Position numbers and translations under genes: made by a program | Part shown: positions 37,904 through 49,236 of the stretch, in pieces | How the letters are laid out: each line of letters opens with the position of its first letter | How positions within the stretch are numbered: the stretch's first letter is position 1 | Notes under the pieces: model-generated | Told to the model about the DNA's origin: nothing | The model's database searches: none | The model's input: the letters and a program-made list of their open reading frames with translations, nothing else | Source of the DNA: Amaranthus tricolor | Lineage: Eukaryota; Streptophyta; Magnoliopsida; Caryophyllales; Amaranthaceae | Assembly (NCBI RefSeq): GCF_026212465.1 | Contig: NC_080058.1 | Span: 20,569,528 to 20,633,527, forward strand | Reading direction: 5' to 3' | DNA length: 64,000 nucleotides

Positions 37904-39577
37904 TCAAGGAGCAGTCTCTTCTTCATCTATGTATTCGGTCTGCACTTCAATAGTATCCAACTTTGCACCAAGACGGTTCTCCATCAGGGTAAGTTGATCA
38001 AAGATTGAAGCAAGTGAGACTCGAATTTCATTTTGAGAAGCAATAAATTGAGACTGTAGGTCAAGGAGCTTGGAGAGTATGAAGTTTGAAGAAGCTGCAG
38101 GAACAAAATCAGGATTAGCACAACCAGTACCTGGTGAAGATTGAAATGGTGGTGGTGTAAAGTGAATAGGTGATTGAGGTGGTGATGGAATTTGATGTGG
38201 TGGTGGAGTGATTGGCTTGGGAGAAGGAGGTTTATTATAGGTAGACTCAGGTATGGTGTTAGATGTGGTTTCATCAACCATAGTAGCCTTGCGTTTCGAA
38301 GCTAACCTCTTACTCTTCCACTGAATTAACTTAGCCTTTTTCCTCATTGCTATCACAATCTCTTCATCACTTGAATCACTGCAGAGATTGTGATGAACAT
38401 TATCTTCCAAGGCTTCCTCTTGTTCTCCTGTTTCCCCCTTACTTGCTTCTCCGTCCTGTTCCCCTTTTTCTCCTGTTTCAATGTTGTCAGTGGGAACAGG
38501 TTCGTGCTCCTTCTTCTCTTTTTCCTCATTCCTTGATTTCTCCTTTTCCTCTTCTTCCTCCTCAACCCCTTCCTCTTCTGATTCGATTTCAACAACCTCC
38601 TCTAAATCATGCATTAACATCCCCTCATCATTTAGTTTTAGGTGCAAATTTTGTAAACATTTAGCACCTATTTTCATGTTAGGACCCATTGGGAACTCCA
38701 AACCTTCTAAAGATACATCAAATTTTCTAAAAACCCAAGTCAATAGTCCTCCATAACCAACAAAACTTTTCTTTTCAATGCAATCAGATAAATGAGAGAT
38801 CATCAATGATGAAAATTTTATCTTAATATGATTTGCCATGCAGTAAAATAAGGTTGCATCACGCAAACTCACTTCACTACGTTTGGAATTTCTGGGTAAT
38901 ATGAATCTGCGTGCAACGTTATACAGTAATTTATGCAGAGGAGACAAAACGTTGTGACTAATCTTTCCCTTCTTTTGATCTACCCCTAAAAATTTCAAAA
39001 TTGTTCGTCCATTAATGCCAGAGAATGCTATCTTCGACCCAACATAATATGTATCAAAACCAACAGCGGGAACATTAAACCATTCCCCCAACATAGCACT
39101 ATTAAATTCTATTTTCACGTTCTTAACAGTACTAGAACACATCCCACAATCATTAGAGAAATTTAAAATAAATTCTCGCATAAGGTTTGGAAAAATTGAG
39201 TTTCCACTAAAATTGGACATCAATACCTCCCATTCTTGATTTTGTATAATGTCATGCAGTTGAGGAAAATGAGTAGAATCATACCAGTACTTATCTAACC
39301 CGAACCCTACTGACATCTCTTTTGATACTTCTTCAGTACTGTTAGGATCAGCATGCTTCGAACGCTTGGCTATCCTAGAAGATGAACCACCTTTTGGAGT
39401 GGGGATTTGGCGTTTGGTACCGGCATGCTCAGTGGAGGGTTTAGGTGTTTCATTTGTAGTTTCAGTAGTTGAGGATGGTGCAGCATCAAGTAAGGGTGGA
39501 GGATGAACCACACTGAGAGGTTGTGGTTGAGAAATTTTACCGGTTTTTGGGGTTTTTGAAGATCTTGGGGTTTTCAT
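37904..39577 (-). CDS. Env-position ORF of the Sirevirus-like element (plant-transposon-protein-like domain)
   Basis: 557 uninterrupted codons from ATG at 39577, about 490 bp after the pol stop. The N-terminus (1-90) is basic and Pro/Ser/Thr-rich. A globular region (about 95-300) has WYDSTHFPQLHDI, LGEWFNVPAVGFD, HKLLYNVARRF, RSEVSLRDATLFYCMAN and GGLLTWVFRKF. It resembles the putative plant transposon protein domain found in several plant retroelements. Next come an acidic Glu-rich stretch (about 330-385), a Pro-rich stretch (about 450-490), and a C-terminal heptad-like helix (about 500-545, ILSKLLDLQSQF, LTLMENRLGAKLDT). In SIRE1-type elements this position holds the so-called env-like gene. 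I see no signal peptide or clear membrane segment. Function unknown. Confidence 0.8.
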   Translation of the reverse strand: MKTPRSSKTPKTGKISQPQPLSVVHPPPLLDAAPSSTTETTNETPKPSTEHAGTKRQIPTPKGGSSSRIAKRSKHADPNSTEEVSKEMSVGFGLDKYWYDSTHFPQLHDIIQNQEWEVLMSNFSGNSIFPNLMREFILNFSNDCGMCSSTVKNVKIEFNSAMLGEWFNVPAVGFDTYYVGSKIAFSGINGRTILKFLGVDQKKGKISHNVLSPLHKLLYNVARRFILPRNSKRSEVSLRDATLFYCMANHIKIKFSSLMISHLSDCIEKKSFVGYGGLLTWVFRKFDVSLEGLEFPMGPNMKIGAKCLQNLHLKLNDEGMLMHDLEEVVEIESEEEGVEEEEEEKEKSRNEEKEKKEHEPVPTDNIETGEKGEQDGEASKGETGEQEEALEDNVHHNLCSDSSDEEIVIAMRKKAKLIQWKSKRLASKRKATMVDETTSNTIPESTYNKPPSPKPITPPPHQIPSPPQSPIHFTPPPFQSSPGTGCANPDFVPAASSNFILSKLLDLQSQFIASQNEIRVSLASIFDQLTLMENRLGAKLDTIEVQTEYIDEEETAP

Positions 39578-40066
39578 TTTGGTCTTGAAATGCTTTGAGA
39601 GGAAAGGAAGATGACGGTTGCTTGAGGAAGATGATAAAGCGTGAGTATTGTGATGTAAGAGAAGGGTTTAATAAGGGGTTGAAATGACGGTTACCCAAAG
39701 GTCCAATCCTTTAAATGCTTTTATCATTACATTTGAAATCAAGGATTGATGAAGAGTTGGGACGTATCCAAATAAACCAATTCCCATTATTTTGATTTAA
39801 GTTGACCATATATTAGAAAGAAAATATGAAAGAAAAATGAATGATGTTATTATATTATATTATATTATATTAGATTAAGAAAGATAACGAACATACACTG
39901 CTTTGGTCTGATCAAATTAAAACATGCAATCAAGAAAACATTCATAGTACGTACTTTATTAACTGTATACCTGATCCCTTCAATAATTGATTTTCAATCA
40001 AGATTTTGTGGTTGATTTCACCTTTTCAATTTCATGATGCTTCATGGAGAATTCTTGCTTTCAACT

Positions 40067-43000
40067 TTAGTGGAGCTTAATCATACCAAGTTCCAATCTC
40101 ATCTTTTCATATTGTTCCCTCAAAAGCGGTTTGGTCAAGATATCTGCGACTTGTTCATTAGTGTTAACATGCTTTACAACAATATTTTTATTTTCAACAT
40201 TATCTTTAAGAAAATGATGCCTAATGTGGATGTGTTTTACTCGTGAATGATGCACTGGATCTTTAGATATACATATGGCACTGGTATTATCACAATAAAT
40301 AGGAACGCATTCAAATTTAATACCAAAATCTCTTAGCTGCTGTTTTATCCAAAGCATCTGGGAACAGCAAGCTGCTGCTACTACGTATTCAGCTTCGCCT
40401 GTGGATAATGCAACAGTGTTTTGTTTCTTGGAATTCCATGAAACTAAACATGAGCCAAGAAATTGTACCATACCTGATGTACTTTTTCTATTAACTAGAT
40501 CACTTGCATAATCTGCATCACTAAAACCTTTCAAATCATAGACATCACTTTTAGGATAATATAAGGACAAGTCATCTGTTCCCTTCAAGTATCTCAGAAT
40601 TCTTTTTACTGCTGTAAAATGTGATTCTTTAGGGTTCGATTGAAAGCTAGCACATAAACCGACACTAAAAGAAATATTAGGTCTACTAGCTGTTAGATAT
40701 AATAAAGAACCAATCATGCCTCGATACATTGTTTGATCTACATTAATTCCATTTAGGTCTTCATCTAATCTAACATTTGTAGCCATGGGTGTGTGGTTTG
40801 TCTTATTGTTGTATAGTCCATACTTCTTAAGAAGTTCTTTTATGTATTTTTGTTGATGGATAAAGATACCATTTTCAGTTTGTTTAATTTGTAAACCAAG
40901 GAAGAAATTTAGTTCTCCCATCATGCTCATTTCAAATTCTGTTCCCATAAGATTGGCGAATTCTTTACATAACAAGTCATTAGTAGCACCAAAAATAATA
41001 TCATCAACATAAATTTGAACAACCAAGATATCATAACCTTTATTCTTAAAGAATAAGGTTTTGTCAATTTTTCCTCTAATAAAGTTATTTTGTATCAAAA
41101 ACTTTGACAGTCTTTCATACCATTGCCTAGGAGCTTGCTTTAAGCCATATAAAGCTTTATCAAGCTTGTAGACATGATTAGGACAAGAGGTATTTTCAAA
41201 ACTTGGGGGTTGTTCAACGAAAACTTCTTCATCAAGAAAGCCATTTAAAAAAGCACATTTCACATCCATTTGATATAATTTAAAGTTCATAAATGCAGCA
41301 AAAGAGATTAAAATTCTAATAGCCTCTAACCTTGCTACCGGAGCAAAAGTCTCGGTATAATCAATACCTTCTTGTTGGTTGTACCCTTTGACCACGAGCC
41401 TTGCTTTGTTTCTTACAATTATTCTGTGCTCATCTAATTTGTTCCGAAATACCCATTTTAACCCAATTACCTTTTTGTGTTTTGGTTTGGGTTCCAAGTG
41501 CCATACTTCGAATTCATTCAATTCATCTTGCATGGCAACTATCCATTTGAAATATTTTAGAGCCTCCTCGTGGTTTTTAGGTTCAAGTGATGATAGGAAC
41601 GCAAAGTGTGCACAAAAGTTTCTGATTTCGGACCTGGTTTGCGTTCCCTTATTTATATCACTAATAATCAAATCAAGAGGGTGGTTACTTTGATATTTCC
41701 AAGGCTTAGGCACGTATTCTCTAGTGGGAACAGAAGCATGTTCTGTTTCATCTGCTTGATTATTGTTCTGTTCTGCTTCTAGATCTGCTTGCTCGTATGT
41801 GGGAACAACTGGATTGGTGACAGTCTGCTGATCCTGAAATACTGTCTGTTCCTGATTATTATCGTTCCTTTCTGCCTCTTCTGGGATCAGTTGTTCACCT
41901 GCTGTTCCTTCATCTAGTATTTTCGTTTTTTCATCATCGTCTTCTAGATGAGCAAGACCTATTTTCACATGGTTGTTTTCCTGTCCACTTGTTGAGAAGT
42001 TAGTTTCATCAAAAATGACATGAACTGACTCTTCTACACTCATTATTCTTTTATTATATACCCTGTAAGCTTTACTAAGTGATGAGTAGCCAAGAAATAC
42101 TGATTCATCGCTTCTTTCATCAAACTTGCCTATACTTCGTTTTCCATTAACATGTACAAAAAAATTGCATCCAAATATACGAAAATAGGAGATGTTTGGT
42201 TTAACACCTTTGAGTAATTCATAGGGTGTTTTTGAAGAGATTGGTCTTATTAACACACGATTCATAATATAACAAGCAGTATTAACGGCCTCAGCCCAAA
42301 AATTTCTAGGTAAACCGCTAGCAATCAACATGGTTCTGGCCATTTCTTCTAAAGTTCTATTTTTCCTTTCTACCACACCATTTTGTTGTGGTGTTCTAGG
42401 TGCGGAAAAATTGTGATTAATTCCATGTTCATAACAATACATAGTAAAATTTGAATTTTCAAATTCTTTTCCATGATCAGATCTTATGTGGATTATTTGA
42501 TTATTGGTAGATTTTTGTATTTTGTTTGCGAAGGAAACAAACTCATCAAAAGCTTCGTCTTTGCTTACTAAAAACAAGGTCCAAGTGAATCTACTATAAT
42601 CATCAACAATGACAAATACATATTTTTTTCCGCTACGACACTGTATTCTCATTGGTCCACATAGATCCATATGGATTAATTCTAGTGGTCTAGCGGTAGT
42701 CACCATATTCTTTGATTTAAAAGATGACCTCACTTGTTTTCCTTTGGTACAAGGATCGCAAATTTCTTCGTTAAGGAATTTTATAGCTGGTAGTCCTCTA
42801 ACTAGGTCTTTTGATCTTAATGTATTAATCAATGTAAAACTAGCATGACCAAGACACTTATGCCAAAGTAGTGGGTCTTCTTCTATGACACTTAAACATG
42901 TTAGACTGGTTTTGGGAACAGTGTCCAGGTCCACTACATAAGTGTTCCCTTTTCTGATTCCCTCGAGCACAGTATCTTTTGTGTCGTTCCTAGAAATTAT

Positions 43001-43288
43001 GCATCGTTCAGAAGTAAACTTAACAGAGTTACCTTTATCACAAAATTGAGAAATACTTAGCAGATTGTGTTTTAAATTCTCGACTAAAAATACATTGTCA
43101 ATGGCATGGGAACATGACTTTCCAACCTTTCCTTTGGCGATTATCTCACCCTTCATATTGTCACCGAAGGTTACTGTTCCCCCATCATAGGCTTCAAGTG
43201 AGAGAAATCTAGATTTGTCACCCGTCATATGCTTGGAACACCCACTGTCGAGATACCATGAGTTGTTCCCCCTCACTTGAACCTGCAA
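40067..43288 (-). CDS. Copia pol: protease, integrase, reverse transcriptase, RNase H
   Basis: An open frame of 1073 codons. Protease motif [10 protein letters not shown] starts at residue 14. Integrase zinc finger: H143/H148 (WHKCLGH) and C177/C180. Integrase catalytic triad: D208 (IHMDLCGP), D271 ([10 protein letters not shown]) and E307 ([11 protein letters not shown]), spaced as D,D35E. RT has D675 ([12 protein letters not shown]) and YVDD at 760-763. RNase H has SDADYA, then STGEAEYV and [13 protein letters not shown]. It copies the element RNA into DNA and inserts it. The listed start is simply the first codon after an in-frame TAA that separates it from gag; no ATG is implied. Compared with the second copy, three residues are missing at NEFEVWH. 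No stops or lost catalytic residues were seen. Confidence 0.93.
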   Translation of the reverse strand: MQVQVRGNNSWYLDSGCSKHMTGDKSRFLSLEAYDGGTVTFGDNMKGEIIAKGKVGKSCSHAIDNVFLVENLKHNLLSISQFCDKGNSVKFTSERCIISRNDTKDTVLEGIRKGNTYVVDLDTVPKTSLTCLSVIEEDPLLWHKCLGHASFTLINTLRSKDLVRGLPAIKFLNEEICDPCTKGKQVRSSFKSKNMVTTARPLELIHMDLCGPMRIQCRSGKKYVFVIVDDYSRFTWTLFLVSKDEAFDEFVSFANKIQKSTNNQIIHIRSDHGKEFENSNFTMYCYEHGINHNFSAPRTPQQNGVVERKNRTLEEMARTMLIASGLPRNFWAEAVNTACYIMNRVLIRPISSKTPYELLKGVKPNISYFRIFGCNFFVHVNGKRSIGKFDERSDESVFLGYSSLSKAYRVYNKRIMSVEESVHVIFDETNFSTSGQENNHVKIGLAHLEDDDEKTKILDEGTAGEQLIPEEAERNDNNQEQTVFQDQQTVTNPVVPTYEQADLEAEQNNNQADETEHASVPTREYVPKPWKYQSNHPLDLIISDINKGTQTRSEIRNFCAHFAFLSSLEPKNHEEALKYFKWIVAMQDELNEFEVWHLEPKPKHKKVIGLKWVFRNKLDEHRIIVRNKARLVVKGYNQQEGIDYTETFAPVARLEAIRILISFAAFMNFKLYQMDVKCAFLNGFLDEEVFVEQPPSFENTSCPNHVYKLDKALYGLKQAPRQWYERLSKFLIQNNFIRGKIDKTLFFKNKGYDILVVQIYVDDIIFGATNDLLCKEFANLMGTEFEMSMMGELNFFLGLQIKQTENGIFIHQQKYIKELLKKYGLYNNKTNHTPMATNVRLDEDLNGINVDQTMYRGMIGSLLYLTASRPNISFSVGLCASFQSNPKESHFTAVKRILRYLKGTDDLSLYYPKSDVYDLKGFSDADYASDLVNRKSTSGMVQFLGSCLVSWNSKKQNTVALSTGEAEYVVAAACCSQMLWIKQQLRDFGIKFECVPIYCDNTSAICISKDPVHHSRVKHIHIRHHFLKDNVENKNIVVKHVNTNEQVADILTKPLLREQYEKMRLELGMIKLH

Positions 43289-43294
43289 AGCAAA

Positions 43295-45062
43295 TTAATG
43301 GTTAGGTTCAGGAACCCAATCATCCTTGGGTTCCCTGTCGATAATACTTGAATCACATTTCTTAATCCATATGCGTTCAACATAATTTTTATTTGCTTTG
43401 GTATGCTGTTCCCTTTTTACACATTGAATTTTTAGGTGTCCAGTTTTGCCACAAAAGGAACAGACTTTACTACTGGGGAGATCTACATAGACCTTTTTCT
43501 TCCTATTATTCTTAACATAACCTAGGCCATCTTTACTCTTTGTTTTAGCATCTAGAATCCATTTGGGAACTTCATTGATTTTCCCTTTTCCTTTTAAGTT
43601 CAATTTGTCTTTTAGATATTCATTTTCTTTTTCACAGGATTCTAATTTTAATTTCAACTTTTGAAATTCTGTGCTAAACATGTGAGTGGATATATCATTT
43701 ACGTCCCTTCTTAATCCTAGCAATTTATACTGATTTATTTCAACATTAAGAATAATAGATTCCTACTTCATTTTTTCAATTGTTTCTTTCAAAATAACAT
43801 TCTGATCCAGCAGGTTAAAAAATCTGCTTTGCACATCGATCCTAAATGAATTTAAGTAGGAAACATGATCTTTACTTGAGTTGAGGTCTTTCTTAATTTG
43901 GAGACACTTAGTATTTAGTTTATCTAATTTCTCTTGTGTCTTCAAGAGCAACTTAATTAATTTGTTCTTACTGAATTTAACCAGGTATTTAGGAAATGAG
44001 CTAGAAGACATTACCTCTTTTTCTTTGGACTCTTCATCCTTGCTGTGATGAGATGCCATGAGACACAGATTTTCTGTTTCTTCTTCTACTGGAGCTTCTG
44101 TTTCAGCCTCACTTTCGGTATCACCCCAGGCTGCGATCATTGCTTTACGAAAATCTGTTTTGAAATTTCCTTTCTTGGGTTGTCTTCCAGCTTCTCTTGC
44201 CTTTCCCTTGCCCTTGTCATTCTTCCATTGAGGGCAATCCTTGATGAAGTGGTCAGTGTTTCCACATTTGTGGCATTCAAAATTTGTCTTCGTGTTAGTA
44301 GTTCCTCTTTCTTTGTTATGTCATTGATTGCCATATCTGCTATTTCTGAAGAATTTTTTTGAATTTTCTTGCTAACATAGCAGTCTTCTCCTCATCAGTT
44401 TCTGATTCTTCATGATCATTTGCCGCTAGAGCCAAGCCTTTACTTCGGGTACTGTCAGCTGTTCCCAAATGCAACTCGTGAGTCATGAGGGAACCAGCCA
44501 GCTCTTCCAAATTAAACTTGGTGAAATCTTTTGATTCCTGGATGGCTGTGACCTTAGCTCTCCAGCGTTCGTCTTGAGGGAGACTCCTAAGTACTTTCCT
44601 GACTTGTTCATCAACGGGAATGATCTTACTAAGAGAGACTAATTCGTTCGTGATATTTGTGAACCTGGAGAACATCTCTTGAATGTTCTCCCTAGGTTCC
44701 ATGACGAACCATTCATATCTGGACATTAGTAGATCAATCTTGGAGCGCTTCACTTCACTGGTGCCTTCATGGGTAACTTCCAGCAGGTCCCAAATCTGCT
44801 TTGCCGTTTTACAACCCATGATACGATTATGTTCATTTGGCCCGAGACCACAGTGAAGTAGCTTGATCGCAAGAGCGTTCACCTCCATCTTTTGAAAGTC
44901 TTCCTTTTCATACTTAAGGATTGGTTTTGGAATTGATTCATTATTGGAGTTGATTGTCGTCACCTCGAAATCTCCTATTTCAATTACTCTCCATACTTGG
45001 TAATTTTCAGCTTTTATGAAAATTTTCATCCTATTTTTTTCAGTAGGTATAGAATTTCCCAT
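43295..45062 (-). pseudogene. Copia gag with two CCHC knuckles, broken
   Basis: Starts at ATG 45062 and runs open for 240 codons (ENYQVWRV-like start, AKQIWDLLEVTHEGT, ERWRAKVTAI, NLEELAGSL), as in Sirevirus gag. A frameshift near 44340 leads to a first zinc knuckle (CHKCGNTDHFIKDC, about 44235-44290). A stop at about 43763 precedes a Lys-rich, coiled-coil-like segment and a second knuckle (CSFCGKTGHLKIQC, near 43450). After that the frame ends at TAA (43295-43297), in the same frame as pol. Gag forms the particle that packages RNA. The frameshift and first stop are damage. The last stop may be original, since Sireviruses of the SIRE1 type can separate gag and pol by one stop. Confidence 0.82.
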
Positions 45063-45174
45063 CGAACATGGGTGGCCTTTGCGTAGAGTACCCTTCTTCC
45101 ATGCGTGCGTTCATCTTCAACATCTTGCCAGGGAACAAGATACTGCTCTCAGGGTTTCCTGATTAAATGAGGAA

Positions 45175-45191
45175 CACTGCTCTGATACCAA
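45175..45191 (-). other. Primer-binding site (initiator Met tRNA type)
   Basis: The minus strand reads TGGTATCAGAGCAGTG just inside the 5' LTR end, identical to the usual copia PBS. Confidence 0.9.
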
Positions 45192-45192
45192 T

Positions 45193-46376
45193 TGTAGAAA
45201 TGCTAATAGATGATCGAATGCAACAAGAGGGGAAATGAATTGTTGTGTATTAAGTTTAAGATTTTTGCCTCTAATTTTTGCGGAATATAATAAAATAAAA
45301 TTTAAACTTAAAATGAAAAAGATAAAAGGAGACAACGATTTTACGTGGAAACCTTCTTGGCCTAATAAGAAGGAAAAACCACGACCCCCCGGGATTTTAA
45401 AATTCTCACTATGTTTTAGGCAATCAATTACAATCACATAAAACAATTTGCTTCAGTTGAAGCTTCTCTACTCTAGGCCTACTTCTCTTTCTCTTCTCTT
45501 TCTCCTTCTCTTTCTCTTCTCACGCTTCTCTTGAAGCTTCTCTATTCCCCTAGACTTCCCTTAAGTCTAGTTACAACAAAACACACAAATACCCTTACAC
45601 GGCCAAATTCTCAAGAGGATAAAAATTAAATAATTGCTTTAAGAAAAATATAATAAATTAATTGGCATTGAAAAACTGAAAATATTTTTCTTAATTGATC
45701 TCCCTTAATGGACAGTCTTGGATGATCATTCGGTTTGAGCAAAGTTCCTCCTATTTATAGTGGGAACAGCCAGCAGTTACCTTAGACACACCTACCACTA
45801 TCCTACACGTTCTCAAAAGAAAAAGATAGTGGAATGCTAAAAAAAAAACGTCCGGCTGTCATTTGCTTAAAGAGGAAAACGGTTCCTTCAAGCTAAAAAT
45901 AGCATAGGAGTTAAAACAAAAGATCCTAATTAAAAGGAGATCTTATCTTAAAAAGAATAAGTCTTAGGCTATTTTTAGATAACCTAAAAATAATTTTGCC
46001 TACCAATTTATTAATTAATTAAGCAATTAATTTAATTTTTAACCGTTACATCAACTTAAAAACAGAAAATAATTAATTCGCAATTTTCCAGCTGATGTTT
46101 TTCTCCAGACCTGCGACGTGGGAACAGTGTACTGTCTCCATCTACAACATCAGTCAGATTGTTAACTTTGGGAACAGTAGACCGTATGTCTACCTTTAAC
46201 GTCCTAAGCACTTATCTAGCTTCTTGGATATTCTAAGACACGTACAACTTCCACGAACCAAGTCATAGGCTTCATCAATGATTTCAACAAAATCGGATAT
46301 TCACCTACAAAACAATCTCTAAAACTTGTTTGTTAATTAAAAAGTGAAGTCATCATCAAAACCTAAGAGGCCAACA
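45193..46376 (-). repeat. 5' LTR, complete (1184 bp)
   Basis: On the minus strand it starts TGTTGGCCTCTTAGGTTTTG at 46376 and ends GCATTTCTACA at 45193. The start matches the LTR start of the second copy at 62579. Confidence 0.92.
45751..45760 (-). promoter_or_regulatory. TATA box of the 5' LTR
   Basis: The minus strand reads CTATAAATAGGAGG. The equivalent in the plus-strand copy is at 63432-63441. It is absent from the truncated 3' LTR. Confidence 0.65.
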
Positions 46377-46381
46377 CTTGT
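46377..46381. repeat. Target-site duplication CTTGT (right)
   Basis: Matches 37193-37197. Confidence 0.88.
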
Positions 46382-48080
46382 AACAGATGATAACATAATT
46401 ATAAGTTAGTTTCAAGATATTTTAACTTAGAAAAGTATTAGGATATAAATACATACTACTAAAACTCCAATTTAAAAGATAGTAACCTCACCTTAATACT
46501 TTAACAACTTAATTTACATTTGAAATATTTTTATCAACTTTACAAGTTTACATCAAAAAAATCGAAAACTCAATGACGTTAATGTGTTTTACATATGTAG
46601 ATAAGAACTTTAGTTATGCAACTGGATCATTAGCTAAGTTATACATTTAGGAAGACATTTTACAATAAACCTTGAAACGGGAACAATATAGAATATTCGT
46701 AGTGATTCAATCATCACATTCATAACTATCCCATCTATACAATCCTTTAACTCCATTGTAACCAACGTATTAATACTATATTTGGATCATCAAACTTAAC
46801 CAATATTCCCAAAATGATCCATACTACGATAAACATATAATCCTTTAAGTGTTTGCACTAAATCCAAGGAACAAGACACAAGTCAATCCAATGTACTACA
46901 TTAATAAGATACTTAATACTATTGATAACATAAAAAATGCAAGGGAAGGCAGGCCATGAGATGAAATCACTAAAGATTGAACAGAAAATTGTATATGAAT
47001 GTATCGATTTGTATGTAAAAATGTGATTGTCTAACGAAGAGCAATTGTAAACAAAGAACGATTACAAGGGATAGTATACAAGCATTCGAGAGGCTTGTTC
47101 TCTCCTAAGAGTATTACACTCCACTAAAAACTGTTACACTTTTTGAATGACTAATTCCCTCTCGTTCCCTTCTATTTATACTACTTATCCCTACATTTTT
47201 TCCCCAACTAACTAATTACTAAAATATTACTTATCACTTCCAGACACGTATACTTGCAAGACTTTTCAAAATCTAACTGAAGATCTTTTACTTAATATAC
47301 CAGGGTCGGTTAGACGTTACCCCTAACTACACTTGACACTTTTGTGCACTTGTATGTGTTACACAACAATAATTAATCTTTCACATTATCAGGTTCATAA
47401 TCTCTTTACTTAAAACATATTTTAAGCTTTTACATAACTTCTTGATTATAATCCATGACTTAATACATGATTAAACCAAAACTCACACTTATGCTACCAT
47501 GTTACAATTTGTACAACATGCTATATGTAATACTTCAATTACTTAATTAAGTAGATTTTGGTAATAACCAACATTGTTATACTAAAGTGATGATACATCA
47601 TTACATGCTCTAAAATTCACATATTCAAATTAATTACTTTACTTATCATAACATGATCCTAACATTTTACTTAAAATAAACATGCTCTTTCAATTAATGA
47701 TGTATGATCAAAACATACTTGCTAAATTATACATCATGACTCGATTAGGAAATTAACTAATCCAATTAATAAATTAAAACTCAATGACTAAATTCAATAT
47801 ATAATCCAGTTACATATATCACATTTTAGCAAGATGATGTAGTTAATACATACAAGTTCACATTATTGAGTCATGATAACAATATATCTAGCAGAATTGG
47901 TTTTTGATTACTCAATGAAAATTCTTTGCACACGACTTTATACTTGAGGGGTTACAATACATTTTAGAACGGATTTAGTAGGATACATAGATCAACATCA
48001 AATTGGACAGATTTGGTAGTAATACATTTTGAACACACTGTCCTCTCATATCCTCTTATGCAGGGTTTCTTCTGTTTGGG
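46382..48080. other. AT-rich DNA between the copia and CACTA elements
   Basis: No gene, tandem repeat or element terminus recognised. GGG at 48078-48080 precedes the CACTA terminus and is the expected position of its 3-bp duplication. Confidence 0.4.
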
Positions 48081-48109
48081 CACTAGTGGAAAAAAACGTA
48101 TCTGCTGCT

Positions 48110-48330
48110 ATACAGGTGCTGCGGTTTTATTTATACGCAAAATTTAATAGAAAATAAAATTGAGCAAAAAAAAATCAACAAATGCTGCGGTTTTTGAGTA
48201 TGACCGCAACAAATAAGGCATTGAAGAAATCAAATGTTGCGGTTCTTAGTATGATTGCAACAAATAAAACATTGAAAAATCAGCAAAATGAATATATGCT
48301 GTGGTTTTTGCTTTGATCCTAGCAATTGAC
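48110..48330 (+). repeat. CACTA subterminal repeats
   Basis: Four diverged copies of TG(C/T)TG(C/T)GGTT...(GACCGCAACAAATAA), each partly self-complementary, start at about 48117, 48183, 48236 and 48298. Such repeats are the usual transposase-binding sites of CACTA elements. Confidence 0.75.
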
Positions 48331-49236
48331 CAATTTAAAAAGGTGCCTTTTAACGTCTATTTTCATAAACCCCTACTGTTTCATAAACCACAAACACACG
48401 CACAAATTTCCTCTTCTTCTTCCTTCGAAATTTCTCAAACTTCAAACGATTGTTCTTTTGAACTTCAAACTTCGAATTTTCATAAACCCTACTGGTTCAT
48501 CATCTGCTCGACTATTCTTCTTCTCCCATGACTTCTACTGTTCATCATTCTTCAAAACCCTTTGAAACCAAAACCATTTGGTCTTGTTCATCTTCAAAAC
48601 TCACGAATTAAGGTATTATTTCTCTTTTTAATTTCTCAAACCTTTAAGTTTTTTGCAAGTTCAATACATACGAAAATTAGGGCTAAATTGTTTTATACTA
48701 ATTTTTTTTGTTTATCTTTGTAGATTATTACATAACCCACGAAATCAAGGTAATTTCTATTTGTTTTGTAAATTTGCAAGTTTATATTTTGATTGTTTCA
48801 CTTGTAATTTAGTAATTTGATTAAAAAAGTGGTTTGTTAATTATTTGCATATTTAGTAATAATTTGTGAAGGTGGTTTGTGTGGTTTGTTAATTATTTGC
48901 ATATTTTGTTAAAAATGTGGTTTGTTATTATACTTGTCTTTAATTATTAGAATTAGAATACTTATATTTCTACGGTTAAATGATTTAATTTTATTATTTA
49001 TATTTTGAATATGTTTTTATTTACAATGTAGTGCTTAATATTGTAGTATGAAGTATATAATTAGAATATGTTTGGTTATATAGAATTAGAATATGAAGTA
49101 TATGAAGTATGAAGTATACAATGTTAATTATTCTAAGTATATATTTTTGGGGTTAAATATGTTCGGTATAAATAAGTATATATGTTAAAAAGTTGTTATT
49201 AATTTTGTTTTGAATTAATTAATCACACTAATTAGG
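48331..49236. other. CACTA 5' leader
   Basis: AT-rich with probable untranslated exon sequence. The small ORFs at 48301-48565 have no family features. TTAGG just before the ATG at 49237 could be a splice acceptor. Confidence 0.4.

Larger units (their letters stand above)
37198..46376 (-). mobile_element. Sirevirus-like Ty1/copia retrotransposon with env-position ORF, 9.2 kb
   Basis: The LTR ends are TGT...ACA with a flanking CTTGT duplication. The PBS (minus strand TGGTATCAGAGCAG, ending at about 45190) matches initiator Met tRNA. Order on the minus strand: 5' LTR, broken gag with two CCHC knuckles, intact pol (PR-INT-RT-RH, the copia order), a spacer of about 490 bp, then an extra 557-codon ORF, then a shortened 3' LTR. 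An extra ORF after pol and long gag place it with the Sirevirus group (SIRE1-like). The shared parts of the LTRs differ at about a dozen sites over about 480 bp by eye. The 3' LTR has lost U3 and the PPT, and gag is broken, so it is no longer autonomous. Confidence 0.92.

Noticed and set aside
37193..46381. Reading the two copia copies as the two halves of one large composite element
   Set aside because: The minus-strand copy has its own CTTGT duplication at both ends, and the plus-strand copy has its own UTR, PPT and LTR.
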